Origin: Pseudomonas sp. G34
Lineage (GTDB): Bacteria; Pseudomonadota; Gammaproteobacteria; Pseudomonadales; Pseudomonadaceae
Length of the DNA stretch: 64,000 nucleotides
Assembly (NCBI RefSeq): GCF_031119625.1
Contig: NZ_JAVHZV010000023.1
Span: forward strand, 62,001-126,000
Reading direction: 5' to 3'
The translations under genes were made by a program, and so were the position numbers. Below the pieces are notes generated by a model that searched no databases, was not told where the DNA came from, and worked only from the letters and a program-made list of their open reading frames with translations. This document shows positions 28,238 through 37,519 of this stretch, piece by piece. Within the stretch, counting starts at the first letter, position 1, and each line of letters starts with the position of its first letter.

Positions 28238-29122
28238 ATGAATATGCTGCATAAATTGGGTGTGCTCGCCGTGATGATCGCCATCGCTGGCTGCGACTCG
28301 AATTCCGATTCCATCGCCGAAGTGAACGGCCAGCCCGTTACACAAGCTCAGTTCGACGCCTACCTCAAGTTCAAGCGTGTGCCCACCCAGAATACGCAGC
28401 TGGTGAATCGCGAACTGGATGACTATCTGGAGCGCGAAGGGCTAGCCGGGCAGATTGAAGAGCAGAAGCTGCTTCCCGCTGAACAGGTGGAGGCCGAGGT
28501 CGCCGAGTTCCGTAAGCAGATGCTGATCGGTCGCTATTTCGAGGAGTTCCTCAAGGAGCGGGTAACCGACGAGGCGGTGCGTAACTACTATGCGACCAAC
28601 CCTGATCAGTTCCAGGCCAAGAAGATCCATGTCGCTCACATCCTGGTACGCACCAACCCGGGGCTGAGTGAAGCCGAGCGTCAAGCCTTGCTGACCAAGG
28701 CTAGCGCCATCCATACCAAAGCCAATTCCCAGGAAGACTTCACGGCGCTGGCCAAGGAGTACTCGGAGGATCAGTTGTCCGCCCAGCATGGTGGCGACCT
28801 CGGTTGGCTGCAGGAAGGTGCGATCGATCCGGCCTTCAGTACTCGCATTTTCGCCATGAAGGCGGGGGAGCTGTCCGAGCCAATCGTCACGCCATTCGGC
28901 TTCCATATCGTCAAGGTGCTGGAAGGCCCTCAGGTGATCAAGCAGCCGTTCGAAAGCGTGGCTGGCGACATTCGCTACCGCTTGCGCCAGGAAGCCAAAG
29001 CGGCCGAACTGGAGCGGCTTAAAACAGCAGCGAAGATCGAGAAGAAGGATCAGCCCGAAGCCTCAGCCAAGGCCGACAGCGACAACGCTGAAACGCCGGG
29101 TGATAACCGTGCAGCCAGTTAA
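28238..29122 (+). CDS. PpiC/parvulin-type peptidyl-prolyl isomerase lipoprotein
   Basis: This 294-residue protein starts at the ATG preceded by an AAGGAGAG Shine-Dalgarno at 28219-28226; an in-frame upstream ATG lacks one. Residues 1-18 form a lipoprotein signal ending in the lipobox IAG-C, with Asp at position +2. In E. coli that residue favours inner-membrane retention; the rule is less strict in Pseudomonas. A SurA-like helical N-terminal part follows. The parvulin domain covers about 127-230 ('KKIHVAHILVRTN', 'HGGDLGW', 'FGFHIVKVLEG'). The C-terminus is charged. The likely job is cis/trans proline isomerisation and chaperoning of secreted proteins at the periplasmic face of a membrane. 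Its place between the giant and the TSP3 protein genes suggests these are the clients. EpsD-like PPIases of exopolysaccharide loci are the closest relatives I can suggest. Confidence 0.88.
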   Translation: MNMLHKLGVLAVMIAIAGCDSNSDSIAEVNGQPVTQAQFDAYLKFKRVPTQNTQLVNRELDDYLEREGLAGQIEEQKLLPAEQVEAEVAEFRKQMLIGRYFEEFLKERVTDEAVRNYYATNPDQFQAKKIHVAHILVRTNPGLSEAERQALLTKASAIHTKANSQEDFTALAKEYSEDQLSAQHGGDLGWLQEGAIDPAFSTRIFAMKAGELSEPIVTPFGFHIVKVLEGPQVIKQPFESVAGDIRYRLRQEAKAAELERLKTAAKIEKKDQPEASAKADSDNAETPGDNRAAS

Positions 29123-29975
29123 GTACGCCGTGGCAGCATTGGCGCTTGCGGTGCTGCTGGCAGGCTGCAAGGACGACAGCAAGCAGGCTTTGAGCGACGT
29201 GCCGGTGGAGCCTTCGGCCACGTTGGTGACCGTCGACAAGACGCCGATTACTCGAGCACAGCTGGAGTTGACCATCGAGCGGACCCTCGGAGAGTCGGCG
29301 CCGCTGTTCGCCAACGAAGAAGTGGAACGCAAGATTCTCGAAAGCCTGGTGAGCAGCCGGGCCATGGCGCTGCTTGCCGAGCGTGAACTCGACGCCAGTG
29401 AGCGTGAGCAACTTGATCTCAAGGCCCAGGCATACCGTGAAGAGCTGCTGGTGCGCCACTACCTGGAGGCGCACGCCAACCCCGAGCCGGTAACCGCTGA
29501 ACAGGTGGCCGATTACTACAACCGCCATCAGGATGAGTTTGGCGGTGGTGTGGAGAAAAGCTTCGAGATCATCGCCAGCGACCAGGAGCTGGAGCCGGCG
29601 CAGCGCACTGAGCTGATCACTCTGCTCAGCGGTCCGCAAGTTCAAGCTAAGGACTGGCAGAAGCTGGTAGCCGACTGGCGCCAGGCCGGCAAGCCGCTGC
29701 AGTACCGGCAGAGCCGCCTGAAGCTGGAGCTGCTGGAGCAGCCGCTGCGCAGCCTGGTAGAGCCCACCGCTGCGGGCAGCATTGCGCCGCTTTATGTGGA
29801 CGGGCAATTGATGTTGGTGCGGGTCACCGCCGAGCAGCAACTACCGGCCAAACCACTGGCGGAAGTAAGTGGGGCTATTCGTGAAAAGCTGGCACCCCAG
29901 GCGCTCAAACAGGTGGTTAAAAACCTGAGCAGCGAGGCGTTGAAAGCAGTGGATGTGCAGTACAGCTCGCGCTAG
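29100..29975 (+). CDS. SurA-like chaperone lipoprotein lacking a recognisable parvulin core
   Basis: This protein of about 291 residues begins at a GTG that overlaps the end of the preceding gene by 23 bases; a second GTG at 29109 is possible, and neither has a strong Shine-Dalgarno. Residues 1-23 form a lipoprotein signal with the lipobox LAG-C, followed by Lys at +2. The body is helical and resembles the N-terminal chaperone part of SurA/PpiD ('TVDKTPITRAQLELTIERTL', 'ANPEPVTAEQVADYYNRHQD'). The segment where a parvulin domain should lie lacks the GGDLGW and FGFH motifs seen in the neighbour. It is probably a non-catalytic holdase partner. Translational coupling with the upstream gene suggests the two act together. 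Confidence 0.75.
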   Translation: MITVQPVKYAVAALALAVLLAGCKDDSKQALSDVPVEPSATLVTVDKTPITRAQLELTIERTLGESAPLFANEEVERKILESLVSSRAMALLAERELDASEREQLDLKAQAYREELLVRHYLEAHANPEPVTAEQVADYYNRHQDEFGGGVEKSFEIIASDQELEPAQRTELITLLSGPQVQAKDWQKLVADWRQAGKPLQYRQSRLKLELLEQPLRSLVEPTAAGSIAPLYVDGQLMLVRVTAEQQLPAKPLAEVSGAIREKLAPQALKQVVKNLSSEALKAVDVQYSSR

Positions 29976-30046
29976 ACGAGTGCAAGACCAGGGCCGCGCA
30001 TAAGCCGGCAACAATCAGGGACGACGGCAGGGCTGGGGCAAACATT

Positions 30047-33000
30047 ATGGGGATGCGGGTGGGCAAGCGCGCGGGTGACCGGCTGCTTATAGGGCTGCTG
30101 TGCCTGATTGCGGGTGTTGCACAGGCGGCCGAGTCTTGCCAGGCAGTGTTCAGCTCCGGCTTGCAAACCCATGGTAATGGAGGCATCACCTTCCAGTGGG
30201 GCGGCCAACTGACCGACAGCCCCAGCCCGGCACTCGCCACCCTGCGTGTGCAGAATGCGTTCGGCTCACCCAGTTGCGGCGGCCAGAACTGCAGTGCCAG
30301 TGGTGTTCCAGCGGCTGATCTGAGTACTTCCAAAGTCCCCGTCATCAATGGCCAGCACGATCTACGTCTGGGCTATCTGGGTAATGGCGAAGTCGGTGGC
30401 AATGAGATCAACCGCTACCGTGCCATCGAACTGGAAAGCGCCGCGACCCTGAGTTTCAACTCGCGTCATCAAGCTTATTACATCGAACGCCTGACCCTCG
30501 GCTACGGCGCCAAGGTTACTCTCGCTCCGGGCCGTTACTGGATCGGCCGGCTGGATATGGCCAGCAGCAGCCAGCTGCGGGTCGCCAGCGGTACCGCCAC
30601 GGTCATGGTCGGCAGTGCGGTGAGCCTGCCTTATCAGGCAAGCATCAATGCGCTGGATAACGGCAGTGGCCGCCCTGAAGGGCTGCAACTGTTCGTACGC
30701 GGCAACCTTTCCCAGGAGTCGGCTAGCGTCATCAATGGCTTGGTGTATGTCGAGGGCGTCTACAGTTCGGCTTTCGCTGCACGCCTGAGCGGGGCCGTCA
30801 ATGCACGTAGCGCCGATATCGGCAGCGCTGCCCGGGTGGAAACCCGCATGGCTGCGATCAACAGCGCCAGTTGGAACAACCAGTGCCGGGAACGCGGTGA
30901 TCTGGACGGCGATGGCATCCTCGACCTGTTCGATGACGACACCGATGGTGACGGCTACGACGACGAGCGCGAGCGCGTTGCCGGCAGCAATCCACTGGAT
31001 GCCAAGAGCATCCCAGCGGTGGCGCCGCCAGCTCAACAGCCAAACCTCTGTGTTGCCGCTTTTGCTGGGGGCCTGCAAACCCATGGTAGTTCCGGGCGGA
31101 TCAGCTTTGCCCTGAACGCACAGTTGCGTGATGCTCCCTCGGCCTATCTGGCCACCCGCCGAGTGGATAACGGTTTCGCGTCCAACATGCGCAGTTGCGG
31201 TACTCAGGATTGCCAGGCCAGTTTCACCCCAGCCTCTGTCCCCGTCTTGCCGGCGTTTCGTACCACCAACAATTCGTTCAGGCAGGACGTTGGCTTTGCC
31301 AGCAGCCTCACCCTGGACGGGAGCCGCAAGGAATGGCAGCGCCTGAGCGTCAGTGGTCTGGCCAAGGCGCGCTTCAACGTCCCCGGCGAATACTTGCTCA
31401 AGCATGTGGAGCTGGGATATCGCGCCACCCTCGAACTGGCACCAGGTGATTACTGGATCGACCGTCTGACCCTCGGCAGCGAGGCGAAGATCGTTCCGGT
31501 CGGAACCGGTACCGTGCGTTTGCACGTACGCAGCAACCTTGAGTTGCCATGGCAGGCGATGATGAACGCCACAGCCTACGAGAAACCGGGTGATGCCTCG
31601 CGGCTGCTGGTATTGGCAGAAGGCAATGTAGTCCTCGGCTCCAACTCCACCCTGGCTGGTTTTATCTACGCCAAAGGCAGAGTCACTCAGCAATATGCCT
31701 CGCGTCTTTACGGTGCTGCCGTGGGCAGCAACGTGACGCTCGATACGCTTGCGCGTGCGACTCACAATGCATCGCAGTTGAGTAAGGTCGACTTCGGCCT
31801 GCTTTGCGATTTGGACGGTGATGGCATCGGTGACAACACTGACCCGGACCGCGACGGCGACGGTATTTCTAACGAGTATGAGGAGCAGGTTGGTACCAAT
31901 CCGGACGATCCCAACAGCGTGCCGCCGGACATGGATAAGGACGGCATACCCGATGCGCTGGACAGCGACCGCGACGGCGATGGTGTCGCCAACGATCAGG
32001 ATGCTTTCCCGGATGATCCAAACGAGTGGAAAGACCTCGACGGTGACGGTATCGGCGATAACGCGGACCCTGACCGTGACGGCGATGGCATTTCCAATGA
32101 CATCGAAGTGCAACTGGGCACTAACCCGGACGACAAGAACAGCGTACCTGCCGACCTGGACAAAGATGGCGTTCCAGATGCCTTGGACGATGACATCGAC
32201 GGCGATGGTGTACCCAACGAACAGGATGCCTTCCCTCGCGACCCAAGCGAAAGCCGCGATCTGGACGGCGACGGCATCGGTGATAACGCCGACCCGGATC
32301 GCGACGGTGACGGTATTTCCAATGCCTACGAAGAGCAGCTGGGAACAGACCCTAACGACAAGAACAGTATGCCGGCTGACCTGGACCGCGACGGCATTCC
32401 GGATGCCCTGGACTTTGATCGTGATGGCGACGGGGTGGACAACGACAAGGATGCGTTTCCCGATGACCCTGCCGAGTGGCGCGACCTGGATGGTGATGGC
32501 ATCGGCGATAACGCCGACCCAGATCGCGATGGCGATGGCATTTCCAACGAATACGAAGTCCAGGTCGGTACCAATCCGGATGACAAGAACAGCGTGCCTG
32601 CGGATCTGGACAAGGACGGTATTCCTGACGCCCTAGATGATGACCGCGATGGCGATGGTGTCGTCAATGATCAGGATGCCTTCCCCGATGACCCAAGCGA
32701 AAGCCGTGACCTCGATGGCGATGGCATTGGTGACAACCAGGACGCTGACCGCGATGGCGACGGCATCTCCAACGAGTACGAGATTCAGGTCGGCACCGAC
32801 CCTGATGACAAGAGCAGCGTGCCTGCGGATCTGGACAAGGACGGCATCCCCGATACCTTGGACGATGATCGCGATGGCGATGGTGTTTCGAATGATCAGG
32901 ATGCATTTCCGGATGATCCGGCCGAGAGCAAGGATCTGGACGCTGACGGCATAGGCGATAACGCAGATACCGACCGCGATGGCGATGGGATCTCCAACGA

Positions 33001-36000
33001 GTACGAGATTCAGGTTGGCACCAACCCGGACGACAAGAACAGTGTGCCCGCTGATCTGGACAAGGATGGCATTCCGGATGCCCTGGACGATGACCGCGAC
33101 GGTGATGGCGTGGCCAATGACCTCGACGCCTTCCCGGACGATCCTGCCGAGAGCAAGGATCTAGACGGTGATGGTATCGGTGACAACGCCGATACCGATC
33201 GCGATGGCGACGGCATCTCCAACGATTACGAAATACAGGTCGGTACCGACCCGGATGACAAGGCCAGCGTGCCTGCGGATCTGGACAAGGACGGTATCCC
33301 CGACAGCCTCGATAGTGATATCGATGGCGATGGCGTGCCCAACGAACTCGATGCCTTCCCCAATGACCCGAACGAATCGAAGGATCTCGATGGCGACGGC
33401 ATTGGTGATAACGCCGACACCGATCGCGATGGCGATGGCATCTCTAACGATTACGAAGTACAGGTCGGTACCGACCCGAATGACAAGGCAAGTGTGCCGC
33501 CGGATATGGACCGCGATGGTATTCCAGACACCCTGGATAACGATCGTGATGGCGATGGCGTGCTCAATGTCGACGACGCGTTCCCGGATGACCCGAGCGA
33601 ATGGCGCGACCTCGATGGCGACGGTATCGGCGATAACGCCGACAAAGATCGCGACGGCGACGGCATTTCCAACGACTACGAAATCCAGCTGGGTACCAAT
33701 CCGGACGACAAGAACAGCGTGCCGGCGGACCTGGATAAAGACGGCATTCCCGATGCCCTGGACGATGACCGCGACGGCGACGGCGTGCCTAACGCCCAGG
33801 ACGCGCTGCCGGATGACCCGACCGAATGGAAGGACCTCGACGGCGACGGCATCGGCGACAACAAAGACACCGACCGCGATGGCGACGGCATCTCCAACGA
33901 CTATGAAACCCAGGTCGGCACCAATCCGGACGACAAGAACAGCGTACCGGCAGACCTCGACAAAGATGGCATCCCCGACAGCCTGGACAGCGACCGCGAT
34001 GGTGACGGCGTAGCCAACGACGTCGATGCGTTCCCGGATGATGCGAGCGAATGGAGAGACCTCGACGGCGACGGTATCGGTGACAACAAGGACACCGACC
34101 GCGATGGCGACGGCATCTCCAACGACTATGAAACCCAGGTCGGTACCGATCCGGGCGACAAGAACAGCGTACCGGCAGATCTCGACAAGGACGGCATCCC
34201 CGACAGCCTGGATAGCGACCGTGATGGCGATGGCGTAGCCAACGAGGCAGATGCGTTCCCGGATGATCCGACCGAGTGGAAAGACCTCGACGGCGATGGC
34301 ATCGGTGACAACAAGGACACTGACCGCGATGGCGACGGCATTTCCAACGACTACGAAGTGCAAGCCGGCACCGACCCGGACGACAAGAACAGCGTGCCAC
34401 CGGATCTGGACAAGGACGGCATCCCGGACAGCCTGGACAGCGATATCGACGGCGACGGCATAGCCAACGAACAGGACGCTTTCCCGCGTGACCCCGCCGA
34501 GTGGAAAGACCTTGATGGTGACGGTATTGGCGATAACGCCGATCCGGACCGCGACGGTGACGGTATTTCCAACGACTACGAAACCCAGGTCGGCACCAAC
34601 CCAGACGACAAGACCAGCGTGCCTGCGGACCTGGACAAGGACGGTATCCCGGACAGCCTGGATAACGATATCGACGGTGATGGCATTGCCAACGAGCAGG
34701 ACGCCTTCCCGCGTGACCCGACCGAGTGGAAGGATCTCGACGGCGATGGCATCGGCGACAACAAGGACACCGACCGCGATGGCGATGGCGTCAGCAACGA
34801 CGATGAAATCGTTACTGGTACCAACCCTGACGATGCGACCAGTTTCCCGGATCGCGTACCGCCGGAACTGACCATCGAAGGCGCCGACAACGTCAGCGTC
34901 AACGAAGACAGCATCAGCCTGCGCGGCAGCGTCAGCGATACCGGTGCGGGAGTGGCTCGTCTGGAGTTTGTCTCCGACCGCTTCGCCAACAGCCGCTTTG
35001 CCGTGACCTTGCAAGGTGATAACTGGGCGGCCAGCGTGCCGTTGCTCGAGGGCGCCAACCAACTGACCCTGACCGCCTACGACAAGGCCGGCAACCAGGC
35101 CAGCCTGGTGCGCAATGTCGAGCGTTTGGCCGCGGCCAGCGATATCGGCCTGACCATCGCCTACCCGGTGGCCGGCGCCACCATCAAAGACGCTACCGTG
35201 GTCGTACGCGGCGTGCTGCGCAGCGACAAGCCCGCCCAGCGCATGGAGGTGCTGGTCAATGGCCAGGCGACCACCCTGAGCGCCACCAGCCAGGTCACCG
35301 AGTTTGCCTTCCAATCGGCACCGGTAAACCTGCAGGTCGGCCCCAACACCCTCACCATCCAGGGCTGGGTTGACCAGCGCAGCACGCAGCGCACCGTGCA
35401 GGTCACCTATCAGACCGCACAAACTACGTTCAAACCGCCGCGCTTCGACAGCCTCACGCCGGCCAATGGCAGCCTGTTGCCTGGCAATGGCTTCGTACTG
35501 CGTGGCCAGGTGTATGCCGAGGCCGGGCTGGACAGCATCAGCCTCAATGGCCGCAACCTTTTGCTGCGTGAATCCGGCAGCCAGCTGCTGGAGCTCAAGG
35601 AGACGCTCGGCGTTCCGGTTGGCCAATCTACCTACAGCGTTGAGCTGTTGGCCCGCGACCGCAGCGGCCAGGAAACCCGCCAGCGTCTGAGCTGGAGCCT
35701 CGACCAGACCGCTCCAGTGATTCAGCTGGACACGCCGCTGGTGGAACTGCCTGCCGAAAACCGGGTGAGCGAGCAGCCTTATCCGGTCAGAGGCACGCTG
35801 CGTGAGGCCAACCCGGGCAGCTTCCAGATCAACGGCAGCGATGTACCCCTGCAGCCGGGCGCTACGGCTGGCGAATTCCGTTTCGCCACCAGCCTCAGCC
35901 TACCGCTGGGCAAAAGCGTCGAGCTGAGCCTTGAAGCCCGCGACCAGGCCGGCAACCAGACTCGCCAGGCCTACAGCCTGGAGTTGAGCAGCCAGGCCGC

Positions 36001-37495
36001 CATCAATTGGGTAATTCCCACTGAGGGCACCGAGCTGCTCAACCTCGGTGAGCCGATCAGCCTGCAAGTGGCCGCCCGCATCGAAGACCTGAGCGCCCAG
36101 TTACTTCCGCGTGCCTTGCTGCTCTCCGCCAACGGCGACACCTTGGCCGATGCCGCGCTGACCGGCGATACCACGTTGAAGAGCACCAACCTGCTGGTGC
36201 CCGCGCAAGCCGGCCAATACCGCCTGCTGGCCGTGCTGCAAAACGGCAGTGGGCAAGTGGTGGCGCAGAGCAGTCGTAGCATTACCGTGGTCACTCCCGA
36301 GCAGGTGCCGGTGGCCATCGAGCGTATCGAACCGGCCAGTGGCGAGCGCGCAGCCAACCCCAACGACTTCATCAGCCTGTACTTCAACCAGGCCATCGAT
36401 ATCAGCAAGCTGAAGCTCGAAGTCCACCAGAGCGCCCATGGCAAAACCTACGAGGACCGCGACGGTCTCGGCACCAGCGAGCTGCAGGCGCAGGGTTACC
36501 AACTGGTCGATGTCAACTTCGATCATCAGCCAGTAGTTGGCAATCTGGCTGAGTTGCCTGGTAGTCAGGTGGTGGCCTTTTACCCGGAGAAAGACCTCGC
36601 CTACAACGCTGAGGTCTCGGTAGACGTGACCTACGACGGCCAGGACCTGGCACGCATCCGCTACCGCGTCCGGCCGCTGCCGACGTTCATCAGCGGTGTA
36701 GTGATGGATCAGTTGCAGCAGCCGGTCGCGGGCGTCCAGGTGCGTATCGATGAGCTCGGTCGCAGCACGCAGACCAATCAGGACGGTGCTTTCAACTTCG
36801 GCTTCGGTGATAGCGCCGAGCAGAACATTCCTACCGGCCGTTATCGCCTGTCGCTGAATCCGGGCCAAGGAACACGGGGTTACGGCAGCGACAGCCGTAA
36901 TATCACCGTTCAAGGCGGCGTGCTTAACGAGATTGGCCAATTGCCGCTGGCTCAACTCAACACCACCTTGCCCTACGTTCCTGTGAAGGGCGGCAGCCAG
37001 TTGAGCTTGCTCGGCGGTGAGCTGAAGCTCGACCTTGGCAGCGCCACCCTGGAGTTCGCCGACGGCCGCCAGGACGGCGACCTGCATGCGCAGATGCTGC
37101 AGTTCAGTGAGCTGCCATACCCCGTTGACCCCATGGCAATGCCGTTCTGGATGTACGCCCTGCAACCGGCAGGCGTCAACGTGCGAGGCCCGATCAACGT
37201 CGACATCGCCGCCCTGAAGCTGGCCGACAGCCACGACTACCTGCCCGAGAACGGCGCCTACGTCGTCATGGTCGGCCTCGACCGCACCGCAGGGCGCGTA
37301 GTGCCGGTGGGTGCCGGGCAGATCGACAACCTGCGCATCCGCAGCAAAGGCGTGCTGGAGCCCGGCAACCTCGACCTGCTCGGCTTTGCGCTGGCGGGCA
37401 TCGAGGCCCAGCCCGTGCTCCAGGCTTACGCCGAAGGAAAGATGAACCTGCGTCAGCTGCAAGCTGAGCTCTACCGTTTGAGTAAGAACCGCTGA
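30047..37495 (+). CDS. Secreted protein with two MshQ-like modules, a 13-copy TSP3 array and Ig-like C-terminal part
   Basis: The product has 2,482 residues. A signal peptide (residues 1 to about 27, ending AQA) follows the ATG at 30047; an ATG at 30053 is an alternative. Two related modules (about 28-285 and 333-587) carry the 'APGRYWIGRL' / 'APGDYWIDRL' and 'NSTLAGFIYAKG' signatures that I associate with MshQ-like surface proteins. Residues 588-1562 are a tandem array of 75-residue TSP3 units, extremely acidic and expected to bind dozens of calcium ions. Ig-like domains follow (about 1605-2090), then an SbsA-like domain and a carboxypeptidase-regulatory-like fold ('GVVMDQLQQPVAGVQVRIDE'), with a final beta-rich region. 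It is probably a long calcium-stiffened extracellular rod. It starts 71 bases after the chaperone gene and ends 24 bases before toxin A, so it probably acts with them. Confidence 0.88.
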   Translation: MGMRVGKRAGDRLLIGLLCLIAGVAQAAESCQAVFSSGLQTHGNGGITFQWGGQLTDSPSPALATLRVQNAFGSPSCGGQNCSASGVPAADLSTSKVPVINGQHDLRLGYLGNGEVGGNEINRYRAIELESAATLSFNSRHQAYYIERLTLGYGAKVTLAPGRYWIGRLDMASSSQLRVASGTATVMVGSAVSLPYQASINALDNGSGRPEGLQLFVRGNLSQESASVINGLVYVEGVYSSAFAARLSGAVNARSADIGSAARVETRMAAINSASWNNQCRERGDLDGDGILDLFDDDTDGDGYDDERERVAGSNPLDAKSIPAVAPPAQQPNLCVAAFAGGLQTHGSSGRISFALNAQLRDAPSAYLATRRVDNGFASNMRSCGTQDCQASFTPASVPVLPAFRTTNNSFRQDVGFASSLTLDGSRKEWQRLSVSGLAKARFNVPGEYLLKHVELGYRATLELAPGDYWIDRLTLGSEAKIVPVGTGTVRLHVRSNLELPWQAMMNATAYEKPGDASRLLVLAEGNVVLGSNSTLAGFIYAKGRVTQQYASRLYGAAVGSNVTLDTLARATHNASQLSKVDFGLLCDLDGDGIGDNTDPDRDGDGISNEYEEQVGTNPDDPNSVPPDMDKDGIPDALDSDRDGDGVANDQDAFPDDPNEWKDLDGDGIGDNADPDRDGDGISNDIEVQLGTNPDDKNSVPADLDKDGVPDALDDDIDGDGVPNEQDAFPRDPSESRDLDGDGIGDNADPDRDGDGISNAYEEQLGTDPNDKNSMPADLDRDGIPDALDFDRDGDGVDNDKDAFPDDPAEWRDLDGDGIGDNADPDRDGDGISNEYEVQVGTNPDDKNSVPADLDKDGIPDALDDDRDGDGVVNDQDAFPDDPSESRDLDGDGIGDNQDADRDGDGISNEYEIQVGTDPDDKSSVPADLDKDGIPDTLDDDRDGDGVSNDQDAFPDDPAESKDLDADGIGDNADTDRDGDGISNEYEIQVGTNPDDKNSVPADLDKDGIPDALDDDRDGDGVANDLDAFPDDPAESKDLDGDGIGDNADTDRDGDGISNDYEIQVGTDPDDKASVPADLDKDGIPDSLDSDIDGDGVPNELDAFPNDPNESKDLDGDGIGDNADTDRDGDGISNDYEVQVGTDPNDKASVPPDMDRDGIPDTLDNDRDGDGVLNVDDAFPDDPSEWRDLDGDGIGDNADKDRDGDGISNDYEIQLGTNPDDKNSVPADLDKDGIPDALDDDRDGDGVPNAQDALPDDPTEWKDLDGDGIGDNKDTDRDGDGISNDYETQVGTNPDDKNSVPADLDKDGIPDSLDSDRDGDGVANDVDAFPDDASEWRDLDGDGIGDNKDTDRDGDGISNDYETQVGTDPGDKNSVPADLDKDGIPDSLDSDRDGDGVANEADAFPDDPTEWKDLDGDGIGDNKDTDRDGDGISNDYEVQAGTDPDDKNSVPPDLDKDGIPDSLDSDIDGDGIANEQDAFPRDPAEWKDLDGDGIGDNADPDRDGDGISNDYETQVGTNPDDKTSVPADLDKDGIPDSLDNDIDGDGIANEQDAFPRDPTEWKDLDGDGIGDNKDTDRDGDGVSNDDEIVTGTNPDDATSFPDRVPPELTIEGADNVSVNEDSISLRGSVSDTGAGVARLEFVSDRFANSRFAVTLQGDNWAASVPLLEGANQLTLTAYDKAGNQASLVRNVERLAAASDIGLTIAYPVAGATIKDATVVVRGVLRSDKPAQRMEVLVNGQATTLSATSQVTEFAFQSAPVNLQVGPNTLTIQGWVDQRSTQRTVQVTYQTAQTTFKPPRFDSLTPANGSLLPGNGFVLRGQVYAEAGLDSISLNGRNLLLRESGSQLLELKETLGVPVGQSTYSVELLARDRSGQETRQRLSWSLDQTAPVIQLDTPLVELPAENRVSEQPYPVRGTLREANPGSFQINGSDVPLQPGATAGEFRFATSLSLPLGKSVELSLEARDQAGNQTRQAYSLELSSQAAINWVIPTEGTELLNLGEPISLQVAARIEDLSAQLLPRALLLSANGDTLADAALTGDTTLKSTNLLVPAQAGQYRLLAVLQNGSGQVVAQSSRSITVVTPEQVPVAIERIEPASGERAANPNDFISLYFNQAIDISKLKLEVHQSAHGKTYEDRDGLGTSELQAQGYQLVDVNFDHQPVVGNLAELPGSQVVAFYPEKDLAYNAEVSVDVTYDGQDLARIRYRVRPLPTFISGVVMDQLQQPVAGVQVRIDELGRSTQTNQDGAFNFGFGDSAEQNIPTGRYRLSLNPGQGTRGYGSDSRNITVQGGVLNEIGQLPLAQLNTTLPYVPVKGGSQLSLLGGELKLDLGSATLEFADGRQDGDLHAQMLQFSELPYPVDPMAMPFWMYALQPAGVNVRGPINVDIAALKLADSHDYLPENGAYVVMVGLDRTAGRVVPVGAGQIDNLRIRSKGVLEPGNLDLLGFALAGIEAQPVLQAYAEGKMNLRQLQAELYRLSKNR
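30131..31807 (+). repeat. Two MshQ-like N-terminal modules in tandem
   Basis: Module 1 (about 30131-30900) and module 2 (about 31043-31807) share 'GLQTHG', a 'CG.QNC.AS' or 'CGTQDCQAS' pair of cysteines, the 'APG.YWI.RL' strand and a repeated N-containing beta-helix-like tail. They are separated by one TSP3 segment ('DLDGDGILDLFDDDTDGDG'). The four conserved cysteine positions suggest disulphides. Confidence 0.6.
31808..34850 (+). repeat. 225-bp tandem repeat array encoding 75-residue TSP3 units
   Basis: Units start every 225 bases without a single indel, at 31808, 32033, 32258, 32483, 32708, 32933, 33158, 33383, 33608, 33833, 34058, 34283 and 34508, with a partial last unit from 34733. Each unit runs 'DLDGDGIGDN..DRDGDGIS' to 'DLDKDGIPD.LD.D.DGDGV' and 'DAFP.DP.E', giving four DxDxDG-type motifs. 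Neighbouring units near 33833-34507 look more alike at DNA level than distant ones, as expected from unequal exchange. Confidence 0.95.
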
Positions 37496-37519
37496 GGCGG
37501 CTCAAGGAATCACTGACAG

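Noticed and set aside
31808..34850. Regular repeats with fixed period that could suggest a CRISPR or satellite array
   Set aside because: The 225-base period is a multiple of three, stays in one open frame and encodes TSP3 calcium motifs; there are no unique spacers.
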